Assembly: GCA_013042825.1 (NCBI GenBank)
Contig: JABDPL010000028.1
Location: 1 to 6,186, forward strand
DNA from: Flavobacteriaceae bacterium
GTDB lineage: Bacteria > Bacteroidota > Bacteroidia > Flavobacteriales > Flavobacteriaceae
DNA length: 6,186 nt
Direction: 5' to 3'
Within the stretch, counting starts at the first letter, position 1. Every line of letters begins with the position of its first letter. The notes below the pieces were generated by a model. The model worked only from the letters and a program-made list of their open reading frames with translations. It ran no database searches and had not been told where the DNA came from. This document shows, one piece after another, positions 1 to 6,186 of the stretch. Position numbers and translations under genes: made by a program.

Positions 1-34
1 ATCATGAGTTCATTAACAATATAAACCCAGGGTA

Positions 35-1057
35 ATGAAAAAAATACTACAGATTATTATAATCGTATTTGTATGTCAGGCTTCAATCGCGCAAGACACC
101 TTTTCAATAGTTGCACTGGATCCTTTAACGGGGGAAATCGGCTCGGCGGCCGCGTCATGTGTCGACGGTATAACCGACCCTGATTTCATCGACTTTCTCA
201 CGCGTATTATCCCTAACCGCGGCGGTATCATGTCGCAAGCTTTGATTTGTGTACCCAACCCGAATCTAGCAAACGCTGCCACTCAAATGGAAGCCGGTTT
301 AAGTCCCCTTGAAATTATCGATTACCTGCTTGCAAATGACGTGTGTTCAGCAGGAAATTTTAATCCGGAAGAAAGGCAATATGGTATTGTTGACTTCGAC
401 GGACAAGGGGGTACGCGAGCGGCTGGATTTACCGGTAGTCTGAATCAGAGCTATGCAGAACATCGACTTGGACCAAGCTTGACTGTGAAAACCTACAGTA
501 TCCAGGGAAATATTTTAGCAGACGTTTCCGTAATAGATAATATGGAGAATAATTTCAATAATACCAATGGCACATTGGCCGATAAACTCATGGCAGCTCT
601 GCAGGGTGCCAACTTTCCCGGGGCAGACTCCCGTTGCCTGAGTGACGGTACCTCCTCAAAACTGGCTTATTTAATGGTTTACAGACCGGATGACGACCCC
701 GCAGATCCATACTTGCGATTATCTGTTCCCTCTCAACCTGCCGGGGTTGAGCCAATAGACGTGTTACAATCCTTGTATGACAACTTTTTAAGTCTTGATG
801 AGAATGATCTCAAAGAACAGATCAGGATCTTTCCAAATCCCACCACCTCAGTATTAACCATCAGAATTGATATTTCAGAAGCATTTTCGGGTTTAACCGT
901 GACCGATATTTTTGGAAAAATGATAATTGATAAGAAACATTTGGCGAACAATGGTTCCAGATATGATTTGGATATTCGTAATCTTCAAAGCGGAATTTAC
1001 TTTCTTAAGGTCAAAACTTTTGAGGGTAATAAAATTTTCAAATTCATAAAGAAATAG
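35..1057 (+). CDS. Secreted DUF1028 family protein with C-terminal T9SS sorting domain
   Basis: The 340-residue protein has three parts. Residues 1-19 are a Sec signal peptide (basic MKK, hydrophobic core, likely cleavage after SIA before QD). Residues 22 to about 255 match DUF1028: the opening TFSIVALDPLTGEIGSA, a central QGNILADVSVIDNM (157-170) and a late FPGADSRCLSDGTSSKLAYL (194-213). Residues about 260-340 are a type A T9SS sorting domain, with IFPNPTTSVLTI (264-275), GLTVTDIFGKMI (286-297) and the terminal LQSGIYFLKVKTFEGNKIFKF block. DUF1028 is a family of unknown function, to my knowledge placed with Ntn-hydrolase-like folds; no reaction can be assigned. The inferred route is Sec export, then T9SS release or surface attachment with loss of the tail. 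The mature part has four Cys (42, 72, 104, 201), enough for two disulfides. The ATG at 35 is chosen because it leads straight into the signal peptide; the upstream ribosome site (CAGGG, 2 nt before ATG) is poor. It converges on mpl and seems to be a single-gene unit. Confidence 0.9.
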   Translation: MKKILQIIIIVFVCQASIAQDTFSIVALDPLTGEIGSAAASCVDGITDPDFIDFLTRIIPNRGGIMSQALICVPNPNLANAATQMEAGLSPLEIIDYLLANDVCSAGNFNPEERQYGIVDFDGQGGTRAAGFTGSLNQSYAEHRLGPSLTVKTYSIQGNILADVSVIDNMENNFNNTNGTLADKLMAALQGANFPGADSRCLSDGTSSKLAYLMVYRPDDDPADPYLRLSVPSQPAGVEPIDVLQSLYDNFLSLDENDLKEQIRIFPNPTTSVLTIRIDISEAFSGLTVTDIFGKMIIDKKHLANNGSRYDLDIRNLQSGIYFLKVKTFEGNKIFKFIKK

Positions 1058-1160
1058 AGTATTAAGAAGCCTATATTTCAGTGAAGGTCAATCGTGTAGA
1101 TTAGAATAAGCTTTACAATTCTTTAAACGAGAAAAACTGCCTGTTTATGGCCTTCTACCG
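1058..1160. other. Convergent intergenic region, no strong terminator seen
   Basis: This 103-bp AT-rich gap separates the converging 3' ends of the DUF1028 gene and mpl, so transcripts from both sides should end here. The best candidates are weak. Reading on the - strand, a GCC/GGC stem of only 3 bp (about 1139-1151) is followed by a run of five T. Reading on the + strand, AGAAT/ATTCT (about 1102-1121) forms a 5-bp stem with a 10-nt loop and no real T tract. I see no open reading frame or RNA gene here. Confidence 0.35.
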
Positions 1161-2519
1161 CTATTCAATCAGACGACTGACCTCATTTAAATTCAATCCT
1201 CCATAATTACCCGAACTCATCATAAGAAGTATCTTGTTATCGAGTTCCAGCTTAATTACGAATGATTTGAAGTCATGCGGATTTGTAAAAATCATCAGAT
1301 CGCTCCGATTGAAGGCATCAGAAATTTGTTCTTTGGTCACAGGCTCTAGTTTTTTGATTTCAACAGCATGTGGCGAAAAGAAAACCACGGCTACATCTGC
1401 TGCTTCAAGCGCACCTTTATATTCTCTCAGGAATTCTGCATTTAAGCTGCTGTAGGTATGTAACTCCAGACAGGCTATAAGCTGTCTATCGGGATATTGA
1501 TCTTTAACAGCCCTTGTGGTTGCCATGACCTTACTCGGTGAATGGGCAAAGTCCTTATAAATGGCTGCCTTATCAGACCTGGCCAGGAGTTCAAGGCGTT
1601 TGCTAGCCCCTTTAAACCCTGAAATGGCCTCATAAAAATCTTCTTCATCTATTCCCATTTGCTGACATATCCATTTGGCTCCTGCCAGGTTATTCAGGTT
1701 ATGCTTTCCAAAGATTTCAAGTGGCATAGGTCCGTCCGGGGTGTCCAGATAGGTGATCCCATCATGAATCTCATACTCGGGCGTTCTATATGGGAATTTC
1801 CTGATCGTATTTTCAGAGGAATTCACCAGATTCCTTAAGTGATCATCTTCCTCATTGTAGGTGATGCTGCCGCCATTAATAATACCATCGACAAATATCC
1901 TGAACTGATCCATATAATTCTCAAAGGTGGGGAAAACATTGATATGGTCCCAGGCAATTCCACTCAGCAGAGCGATATTGGGTTTATACAGGTGGAACTT
2001 GGGTCGCCTGTCTATTGCCGAGCTTAAATATTCATCGCCTTCAAGCACGATGAAGTCATTATGATCGGTCAGTTTTACCATGACATCGAAACCTTCGAGT
2101 TGCGCACCTACCATAAAATCGACATCTCTGTTAAAATAATGCATCACATGAAGTATCATGGAAGTAATTGTTGTTTTACCATGACTCCCGCCGATAACAA
2201 CGCGGGTTTTATTCTTTGATTGCTCGTATAAGAATTCGGGGTATGAATAGATTGTTAAGCCCAGGTTCTGAGCACGAATTAATTCAGGGTTATCGGCCTT
2301 TGCATGCATTCCCAGAACAACAGCATCCAGATCTTTGGTGATTTTATCCGGGAACCAGCCAAATTTTTCCGGGAGCAGGCCCAAGGTATTCAATCTGGAT
2401 TTCGAGGGTTCGTATATCTCATCATCACTACCCGATATCTCATATCCCTTGTGATGAAGAGCAATGGCTAAGTTGTGCATGGCGGAGCCGCCAATAGCAA
2501 TAAAATGTACAGTCTTCAA
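1161..2519 (-). CDS. mpl: UDP-N-acetylmuramate:L-alanyl-gamma-D-glutamyl-meso-diaminopimelate ligase (Mpl)
   Basis: Mpl is a cytoplasmic Mur ligase that uses ATP to join recycled murein tripeptide (L-Ala-D-Glu-meso-DAP) to UDP-MurNAc, bypassing MurC, MurD and MurE. At 452 residues it has the usual Mpl length (about 450-460). The N-terminal UDP-binding Rossmann segment reads VHFIAIGGSAMHNLA (4-18). The ATP loop is GGSHGKTTITS (110-120). The central acid motif is LEGDEY (159-164), then GKHNLNNLAGA (271-281), FKGASKRLELL (302-312) and YKDFAHSPSKV (321-331), the Mpl/MurC-type version of the DYAHHP motif. IAIGGSAMHNLA and the SKRLE form favour Mpl over MurC. The start is a TTG: an in-frame TGA lies two codons upstream and the first ATG (codon 14) would delete the Rossmann glycine loop. 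The gene lies 46 bp downstream of the TolC gene on the same strand, so it could be read through from the exporter operon or use a promoter in that gap. All catalytic motifs look intact. Confidence 0.93.
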   Translation of the reverse strand: MKTVHFIAIGGSAMHNLAIALHHKGYEISGSDDEIYEPSKSRLNTLGLLPEKFGWFPDKITKDLDAVVLGMHAKADNPELIRAQNLGLTIYSYPEFLYEQSKNKTRVVIGGSHGKTTITSMILHVMHYFNRDVDFMVGAQLEGFDVMVKLTDHNDFIVLEGDEYLSSAIDRRPKFHLYKPNIALLSGIAWDHINVFPTFENYMDQFRIFVDGIINGGSITYNEEDDHLRNLVNSSENTIRKFPYRTPEYEIHDGITYLDTPDGPMPLEIFGKHNLNNLAGAKWICQQMGIDEEDFYEAISGFKGASKRLELLARSDKAAIYKDFAHSPSKVMATTRAVKDQYPDRQLIACLELHTYSSLNAEFLREYKGALEAADVAVVFFSPHAVEIKKLEPVTKEQISDAFNRSDLMIFTNPHDFKSFVIKLELDNKILLMMSSGNYGGLNLNEVSRLIE

Positions 2520-2531
2520 TGATCAATTGAG

Positions 2532-2551
2532 TTTGGTATAAAGATACCAAA
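2532..2551. repeat. Perfect 8-bp inverted repeat between TolC gene and mpl
   Basis: TTTGGTAT and ATACCAAA are perfect complements separated by AAAG, giving an 8-bp stem with a 4-nt loop centred in the 46-bp gap. No T run follows the stem on either strand, so it is not a classic intrinsic terminator. It could be a weak terminator or transcript-end stabiliser for the exporter operon, or an operator dyad, since it covers a possible -7 element for mpl. The repeat is read directly; the role is inferred. Confidence 0.5.
2539..2546 (-). promoter_or_regulatory. Possible Bacteroidota -7 element for mpl
   Basis: On the - strand, TATCTTTA matches seven of eight positions of the Bacteroidota -7 consensus TAnnTTTG, and lies about 20 nt before the mpl TTG. 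An upstream TTTTG at about 2571-2575 could be the -33 element, but the spacing of about 24 nt is longer than usual. It overlaps the inverted repeat. In an AT-rich gap this match could be chance. Confidence 0.25.
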
Positions 2552-2565
2552 AATGAGACTCAGGT

Positions 2566-3969
2566 TCATTCAAAATCAGGATTCAAAGCCAGGCTGTTGA
2601 ACAATAATGCCTTGGCCGATAAATATTCGTTTTGCAGTTCTGCTGCTTTTAATCTTGCCTCTATAAGTTTGGTCTCACGCGAGTTGACCAGGAACAGGGA
2701 ACTCTCACCTATCCCAAATTTCCGCTCCTCGGCAGATAACATGGTCTGATAATCCTCAACTATTCTTCCATTCAATTCTGTCTGGGTCGCATAGGAATTT
2801 ATGGCCGTTTGAACCGCATTGATCTTGTTTTTTAATTGTAATTCGGTTGCGTTTATTTCAAGTTCAACATCCTGAAGTTTTAGCTTGGCCAATTTCAAGT
2901 CACCGCGTTCCTTCCTTAAAAATAATGGAAAGGCTACACGCACCGCACTTTTATAATTCGCAACATTAAAAGAGTTTGCGGTACGGGGAGTTTCCGAAAG
3001 AAAATTGTACATGAGATCAACCTGAGGCAGAAGCATATTGGCTTTCAACCTCCGGTTTATTTCGAGGCTTCTATATTTATATTCCAGCGACTGCAACTTT
3101 GGATGATTTTCAATTTGAAAATCAATTTCTGAGAAACCGTCAATATTCAGGGCGATATCGACCTGGTCATCCGCATTAACCGCAGGAATTACATTATCCT
3201 GTAACTCAACAGGGATGTAGTTATCCAACCAAAGAAAATTTGAGACTTCAAGTCTTCTTTTGATAAGCTCAAGACGTGCTTTTTCCAGGTTTAACTGTCG
3301 GTTTTGATAGGTGATACCGGCTTCTACTGAATCAATTGCAGCCCGCTCACCTACGATTACCGATTGTTTAATTCCTTCAAAGCGAATGCGTGCATTTTCC
3401 AGGAACTGGTTGTAAATCTCATATTGGCTGTAGGCCTGTATCCAGTTAAAATAGGCGAGTGAAGCCTCATACAGTACCTGGTTAACGGCCAGATCCCTGT
3501 CGGCTTTTACCTGCTCTCTGAAAAACCTTGCCTGCTTGAGAGCGGCCATTCTCTTATTGATCAAAAGGCCCTGTGCCACTGAGATCGAGATTCCAGCGCT
3601 GTACAGCCCGTCTACCGGAAGCGTGGCTTCTGGATTGAGAAAATCACCTTCATTCTGCTCAAAATTGGCCTGTAATTCGATGCCGTACCAGGTAGGGACC
3701 TTGAACGTGGCATTGAGCCTGTCATAATAGGTCAGGCTTTTGAATGCTTTTCGGTCAAAATCCACCTCGAGTTTGGGATCAAATCCTCCCCTGGCCCTGA
3801 TAAGTTCAGCCTGGCCTTCATCAATAATGAGCTCAGCCTGTTTTGTAACCGGATGAAAGCGCTTGACAAAGCCAAGATATTCATCAAACCGTAAGACCTC
3901 TGTGATCGCTTCCTGTGCAAAGGAAGGGACGGTAACAAGGATCAATATGAGGATTAAAAATCTTCTCAT
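2566..3969 (-). CDS. TolC family outer-membrane efflux/secretion channel
   Basis: This 467-residue protein would form the trimeric outer-membrane beta-barrel and periplasmic helical tunnel of a tripartite exporter. A signal peptide (residues 1-18, cleavage after PSFA before QE) directs it to the Sec pathway. The two-fold TolC repeat is visible. The first half has FVKRFHPVTKQAEL (34-47), GFDPKLEVDFDRK (62-74) and a long helical stretch about 140-247 containing GERAAIDSVEAGITYQNRQL. The second half has NHPKLQSLEYKYRSLEINRR (288-307), LPQVDLMYNFLSE (314-326) and the helical end with FGIGESSLFLVNSRETKLIEARL (418-440), the family's usual RF-GE-S-L pattern. The outer-membrane strands are probably about 88-130 and 315-350. 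The ATG lies 1 bp after the HlyD stop codon, in an A-rich context without a clear Shine-Dalgarno site, which suggests coupled translation. No lipoprotein Cys follows the signal peptide. The exported substrate is unknown. Confidence 0.93.
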   Translation of the reverse strand: MRRFLILILILVTVPSFAQEAITEVLRFDEYLGFVKRFHPVTKQAELIIDEGQAELIRARGGFDPKLEVDFDRKAFKSLTYYDRLNATFKVPTWYGIELQANFEQNEGDFLNPEATLPVDGLYSAGISISVAQGLLINKRMAALKQARFFREQVKADRDLAVNQVLYEASLAYFNWIQAYSQYEIYNQFLENARIRFEGIKQSVIVGERAAIDSVEAGITYQNRQLNLEKARLELIKRRLEVSNFLWLDNYIPVELQDNVIPAVNADDQVDIALNIDGFSEIDFQIENHPKLQSLEYKYRSLEINRRLKANMLLPQVDLMYNFLSETPRTANSFNVANYKSAVRVAFPLFLRKERGDLKLAKLKLQDVELEINATELQLKNKINAVQTAINSYATQTELNGRIVEDYQTMLSAEERKFGIGESSLFLVNSRETKLIEARLKAAELQNEYLSAKALLFNSLALNPDFE

Positions 3970-3970
3970 T

Positions 3971-5317
3971 TTATTTCTTTTCAGATTTGGCCATAACCGG
4001 CTTGTAATAATTGGGCGGGAAACCGTTTAACTGGCGCCAGAGTTCAAACCATATCGGCACATCATCAAGCAGCGCTATTGTTCTCGCGCCTGAACCAACC
4101 CGTACGGCCTCGGGCCACTCGTGGTCCTCGGGATCGGGAGCCAGGAGTATCCTGTATTTACCATTATCACTGATAAACGTTTCAATGGCCACGACTTCCC
4201 CACCATATGTTCCGTAGGAAACATTTGGCCAACCGCTGAATACGATAACAGGCCATCCATCAAATTGAATTCTAACCTTCTCCCCGATGTGAATCAATGG
4301 AAGATCTATGGGCTCGACAAATGTTTCAACGGCCAGGTCATATACATTGGGCATGATACTCACCAGGCGCTCACCCTCCTTAAACGTTAGGCCTATACCA
4401 CCTAAAAGTGCCTTATTGATATAACCCGACTGTGGAGCGGTTACAAATTGCATTTTATTCCTGATTTCATAGTTTGAATACGCATTTTGCAATTTACTCA
4501 CCTGTGCCTCGGTGTCAAACTGCCCTGACTGGGCCGTAAATCGGTCACTCTGGGCTTTCGATATCTTATCGGCGTAAGAAGCATCCAGCCTCCCTAATTC
4601 GACCTGTGCATTTATCACCTCATTCTTGCTGGCCAGAAGTTTGTTTTGCTGTGAGATATATTTCGCTTCATTTTCCCTCAACTTCAAACGTTTGTCTTCA
4701 ACATCCCTTGTTGCTTTCAGCCCTTCCGACTCCAGGGTTACCGTTCGGTCATACTGCCGCTTTGCTATTTCCCTCATCGTCTCAGCCGCAACCAGATCAA
4801 TACTGTCGCTTTCAACCTTTAGTTTGGCCTGCAGAAGTTTGTTTTCTGCTTGCTGTAACTTGAGTTTTCTTTCTGTTTTCAAAGCCGAAATATTGCGTTC
4901 TAAAGCCGATACTTTCTCCTGATATGAATTCACCGAAAGCGATTTAGCTTGAATTTGCTCCCCTGTTCGCATAACAAGATCAGGATCGAAGTAATCACTT
5001 TTTACCTCAGATATCTTGAGTATGGTATCTCCTTTTTTAACCAGGTCGCCCTCCTTTACGTACCATTTCTCAATTCTGCCCGGAATGGGAGATTGAATGG
5101 ACTGCGGTCTCTGGTCGGGCTTCAAAGTTGTCACCATGCCGTTACCGGTGATATTCTGGGTCCATGGCAAGAACAACACAATTATCCCGATGATGGCAAA
5201 TACGATAAGGAATCGGTTAAAATACTTATAATGATTCTCATGGAATACCTTTTTACCGCAAGCGTAGGCCTTTATATTGACCGATTCATTTAATTTGTTA
5301 TGTGAAATGTTTAGCAT
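3971..5317 (-). CDS. HlyD family periplasmic adaptor (membrane fusion protein)
   Basis: This 448-residue protein is the adaptor expected to link the inner-membrane ABC transporter to the TolC-type channel. A short cytoplasmic N-terminus (about 1-35) leads to one membrane segment at about 36-52 (FLIVFAIIGIIVLFLPW). The first half of the lipoyl domain spans about 60-103 (QSIQSPIPGRIEKWYVKEGDLVKKGDTILKI has the typical G-x-I-x-x-x-x-V-x-E-G-D-x-V-x-K-G-D pattern). A long charged coiled-coil hairpin covers about 115-285, turning near 199-206. The second lipoyl half follows at about 290-323 (VTAPQSGYI, then FKEGERLVSIMP), then a beta-barrel from about 326 to 420 (LAVETFVEPIDLPLIHIGEKVRIQFDG). The 170-residue hairpin is longer than in RND adaptors and fits type I secretion-like partners. 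It starts 13 bp after the ABC stop codon and ends 1 bp before the TolC gene. The first ATG is used because there is no other Met before residue 61; the Shine-Dalgarno site sits unusually close. Confidence 0.93.
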   Translation of the reverse strand: MLNISHNKLNESVNIKAYACGKKVFHENHYKYFNRFLIVFAIIGIIVLFLPWTQNITGNGMVTTLKPDQRPQSIQSPIPGRIEKWYVKEGDLVKKGDTILKISEVKSDYFDPDLVMRTGEQIQAKSLSVNSYQEKVSALERNISALKTERKLKLQQAENKLLQAKLKVESDSIDLVAAETMREIAKRQYDRTVTLESEGLKATRDVEDKRLKLRENEAKYISQQNKLLASKNEVINAQVELGRLDASYADKISKAQSDRFTAQSGQFDTEAQVSKLQNAYSNYEIRNKMQFVTAPQSGYINKALLGGIGLTFKEGERLVSIMPNVYDLAVETFVEPIDLPLIHIGEKVRIQFDGWPVIVFSGWPNVSYGTYGGEVVAIETFISDNGKYRILLAPDPEDHEWPEAVRVGSGARTIALLDDVPIWFELWRQLNGFPPNYYKPVMAKSEKK

Positions 5318-5319
5318 GT

Positions 5320-5325
5320 CTCCTT
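5320..5325 (-). promoter_or_regulatory. Shine-Dalgarno-like site close to the HlyD start
   Basis: AAGGAG on the - strand lies only 2 nt before the HlyD ATG, in the 13-bp gap after the ABC stop codon. This is a good match to the anti-Shine-Dalgarno but far closer than the usual 5-9 nt, so its contribution is uncertain. Many Bacteroidota genes start without such a site. Confidence 0.35.
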
Positions 5326-5330
5326 TGGTT

Positions 5331-6186
5331 TTATGCTGCTATTTTACCTTGTTTAAGTACTACATTTTTGGCACAAAAGCTCTGCCACCTGTCGTTCATA
5401 CTTACAACAACTAATGTCCAGGGTGCATCCTCGGCTGTAAGCGTTCTCATGATTTTTTCGGCCTCATGTAATTCGAGTTGATCGAGCGAATCCTCAAGGA
5501 TCAATAACTTGGGTTTAGACACTATTGCTCTGGCAAGAATGATCTTCTTGGCTACAGAATAAGATATTTGTTTTCCTTCGGGATAAAGCACCGTATTCAA
5601 TCCTTTAGCCTGGTCCCGCAAGAAGGAACTCAAACCAACCTGATCTAAAGCCCAGTAAATCTGCTCATCTGAAATATCAGGATCACCAAACGTGATATTC
5701 TCGCGCAGGGTTCCTTCAAAAGGGGTCTCATCTGAAAGGGACAAGCCGATTTGTGACCTGTAGTGATTCAACTGAATGCTCTTCAAATTATGGCCGTCAA
5801 CATTGATCTTACCGCTTGTAGGTTCAATTATTCCCGCTATCAAGCGCAGTAAACTGGATTTACCGGAACCGCTTTCCCCGCGAATCAACAGCCGGGTTCC
5901 CGCGTTGATGGTTAAATTGATATCGCTTAAAATAGCCTTATCCCTATTGGGTACACTATATTCGATGTCGGTCAATTCAATCATGAAATCATCTCTAAGC
6001 ATCGGACTCTCCCCGTCAAGTGGTTCCAGATCCTTGTCGACCACCATACCAAGCTTTTCAAGAGAGGTGAGTACATCGTAAAAGGATTCCAGCCCCAGGA
6101 TGAGCTTCTCAACTGAATTGATGACAAGGATGATAATGATCTCAGCCGCTACGAATTGACCGATATTCATTTCCTGGCTTAGAACC
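5331..6186 (-). CDS. ABC exporter, permease/ATPase fusion with degenerate ATPase motifs (5' end outside window)
   Basis: Only the C-terminal part is present: the frame stays open to the window edge (VLSQE precedes the first Met), so the start and most of the membrane domain lie beyond it. Numbering from the Met at 6170, about 1-26 is the last transmembrane helix (NIGQFVAAEIIIILVINSVEKLI), then the linker FYDVLTSLEKL (30-40), then the nucleotide-binding domain (about 64-279). Walker A is perfect: GESGSGKS at 98-105. Other landmarks are altered. The A-loop aromatic is V73, the Q-loop Gln is S146 (IGLSLSDETPF), the LSGGQ signature is ISYSV (202-206), the Walker B end is LLILED (222-227, Asp-Glu order swapped), the D-loop is DQLE, and the H-loop His is M258. 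Structural anchors (GTLRENI, KKIILARAI, VLKQGKI) stay in register. Placement upstream of HlyD and TolC genes marks it as the inner-membrane part of a type I secretion-like exporter. Whether an N-terminal C39 peptidase domain exists cannot be seen. Confidence 0.88.
   Translation of the reverse strand, partial: VLSQEMNIGQFVAAEIIIILVINSVEKLILGLESFYDVLTSLEKLGMVVDKDLEPLDGESPMLRDDFMIELTDIEYSVPNRDKAILSDINLTINAGTRLLIRGESGSGKSSLLRLIAGIIEPTSGKINVDGHNLKSIQLNHYRSQIGLSLSDETPFEGTLRENITFGDPDISDEQIYWALDQVGLSSFLRDQAKGLNTVLYPEGKQISYSVAKKIILARAIVSKPKLLILEDSLDQLELHEAEKIMRTLTAEDAPWTLVVVSMNDRWQSFCAKNVVLKQGKIAA

Noticed and set aside
1..24. Possible tail of an upstream + strand gene (frame reading IMSSLTI then TAA at 22-24).
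   Set aside because: Only seven codons are visible, with no recognisable sequence; an open frame this short is expected by chance.
1138..1151. Rho-independent terminator for mpl (GCC/GGC stem followed by T run on the - strand).
   Set aside because: The stem is only 3 bp and would not be stable; noted in the intergenic entry but not called.
1161..2519. MurC (UDP-N-acetylmuramate-L-alanine ligase) as the identity of the Mur ligase.
   Set aside because: The IAIGGSAMHNLA opening and the FKGASKRLELL and FAHSPSKV motifs fit Mpl; MurC normally has GIGGxGMSG and DYAHHPTE, and this gene lies outside a mur cluster.
4606..4922. Overlapping + strand open frames of 85 and 98 codons opposite the HlyD coiled-coil region.
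   Set aside because: They are antisense shadows of a well-supported HlyD gene, Ser/Leu/Phe-rich as expected from the complement of a Lys/Glu/Gln-rich hairpin, with no domain signal.
4949..5293. A 114-codon + strand open frame opposite the HlyD N-terminus.
   Set aside because: It lies entirely antisense to the membrane segment and lipoyl half of HlyD and resembles no family I know.
5331..6170. Treating the Met at 6170 as the true start of a stand-alone 279-residue ATPase.
   Set aside because: The frame continues open to the window edge, and the first residues are the end of an exporter membrane domain (NIGQFVAAEIII then the helical linker), so the Met is internal.
5331..6186. Calling the ABC gene a pseudogene because of its degenerate motifs.
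   Set aside because: The frame is intact over 285 codons, structural anchor positions are kept and Walker A is perfect; substitutions are confined to motif positions, unlike random decay.

Overview
The window looks like chromosomal DNA from a Bacteroidota bacterium, most likely a Flavobacteriia-type species. The strongest sign is a C-terminal type IX secretion (T9SS) sorting domain on the first gene, since T9SS is essentially confined to this phylum. Moderate GC content, A-rich translation starts with little Shine-Dalgarno signal, and the sequence style of the Mpl, HlyD and TolC proteins agree. This assignment comes from reading protein features; no database search was run.

Layout. On the + strand, 35-1057 encodes a secreted DUF1028 protein with a T9SS sorting tail. 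It converges on a block of four genes that all read on the - strand and fill the rest of the window. In transcription order (right to left) these are: the 3' part of an ABC transporter gene cut by the window edge (5331-6186), a HlyD-type periplasmic adaptor (3971-5317), a TolC-type outer-membrane channel (2566-3969), and the Mur ligase Mpl (1161-2519, TTG start). Intergenic gaps on the - strand are 13, 1 and 46 bp. The first three genes are almost certainly one operon; mpl may be its last member or may have its own promoter. No stretch longer than about 300 bp lacks a gene, and I saw no tRNA, rRNA, CRISPR array, insertion sequence or integrase.

How the genes work together. The ABC, HlyD and TolC proteins would form a tripartite, type I secretion-like exporter spanning both membranes. 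Its substrate cannot be read from this window. Mpl is a cytoplasmic peptidoglycan-recycling enzyme with no obvious mechanistic link to export. The DUF1028 protein would leave the cell through Sec and T9SS, not through this exporter.

Most notable observation. The ABC nucleotide-binding domain keeps a perfect Walker A motif but has lost nearly every other catalytic landmark: the A-loop aromatic residue, Q-loop Gln, LSGGQ signature, Walker B Asp-Glu order, D-loop and H-loop His. The reading frame is intact and the flanking genes look healthy. This points to an exporter whose ATPase subunit is either non-canonical or dependent on a partner, and not to a simple pseudogene.
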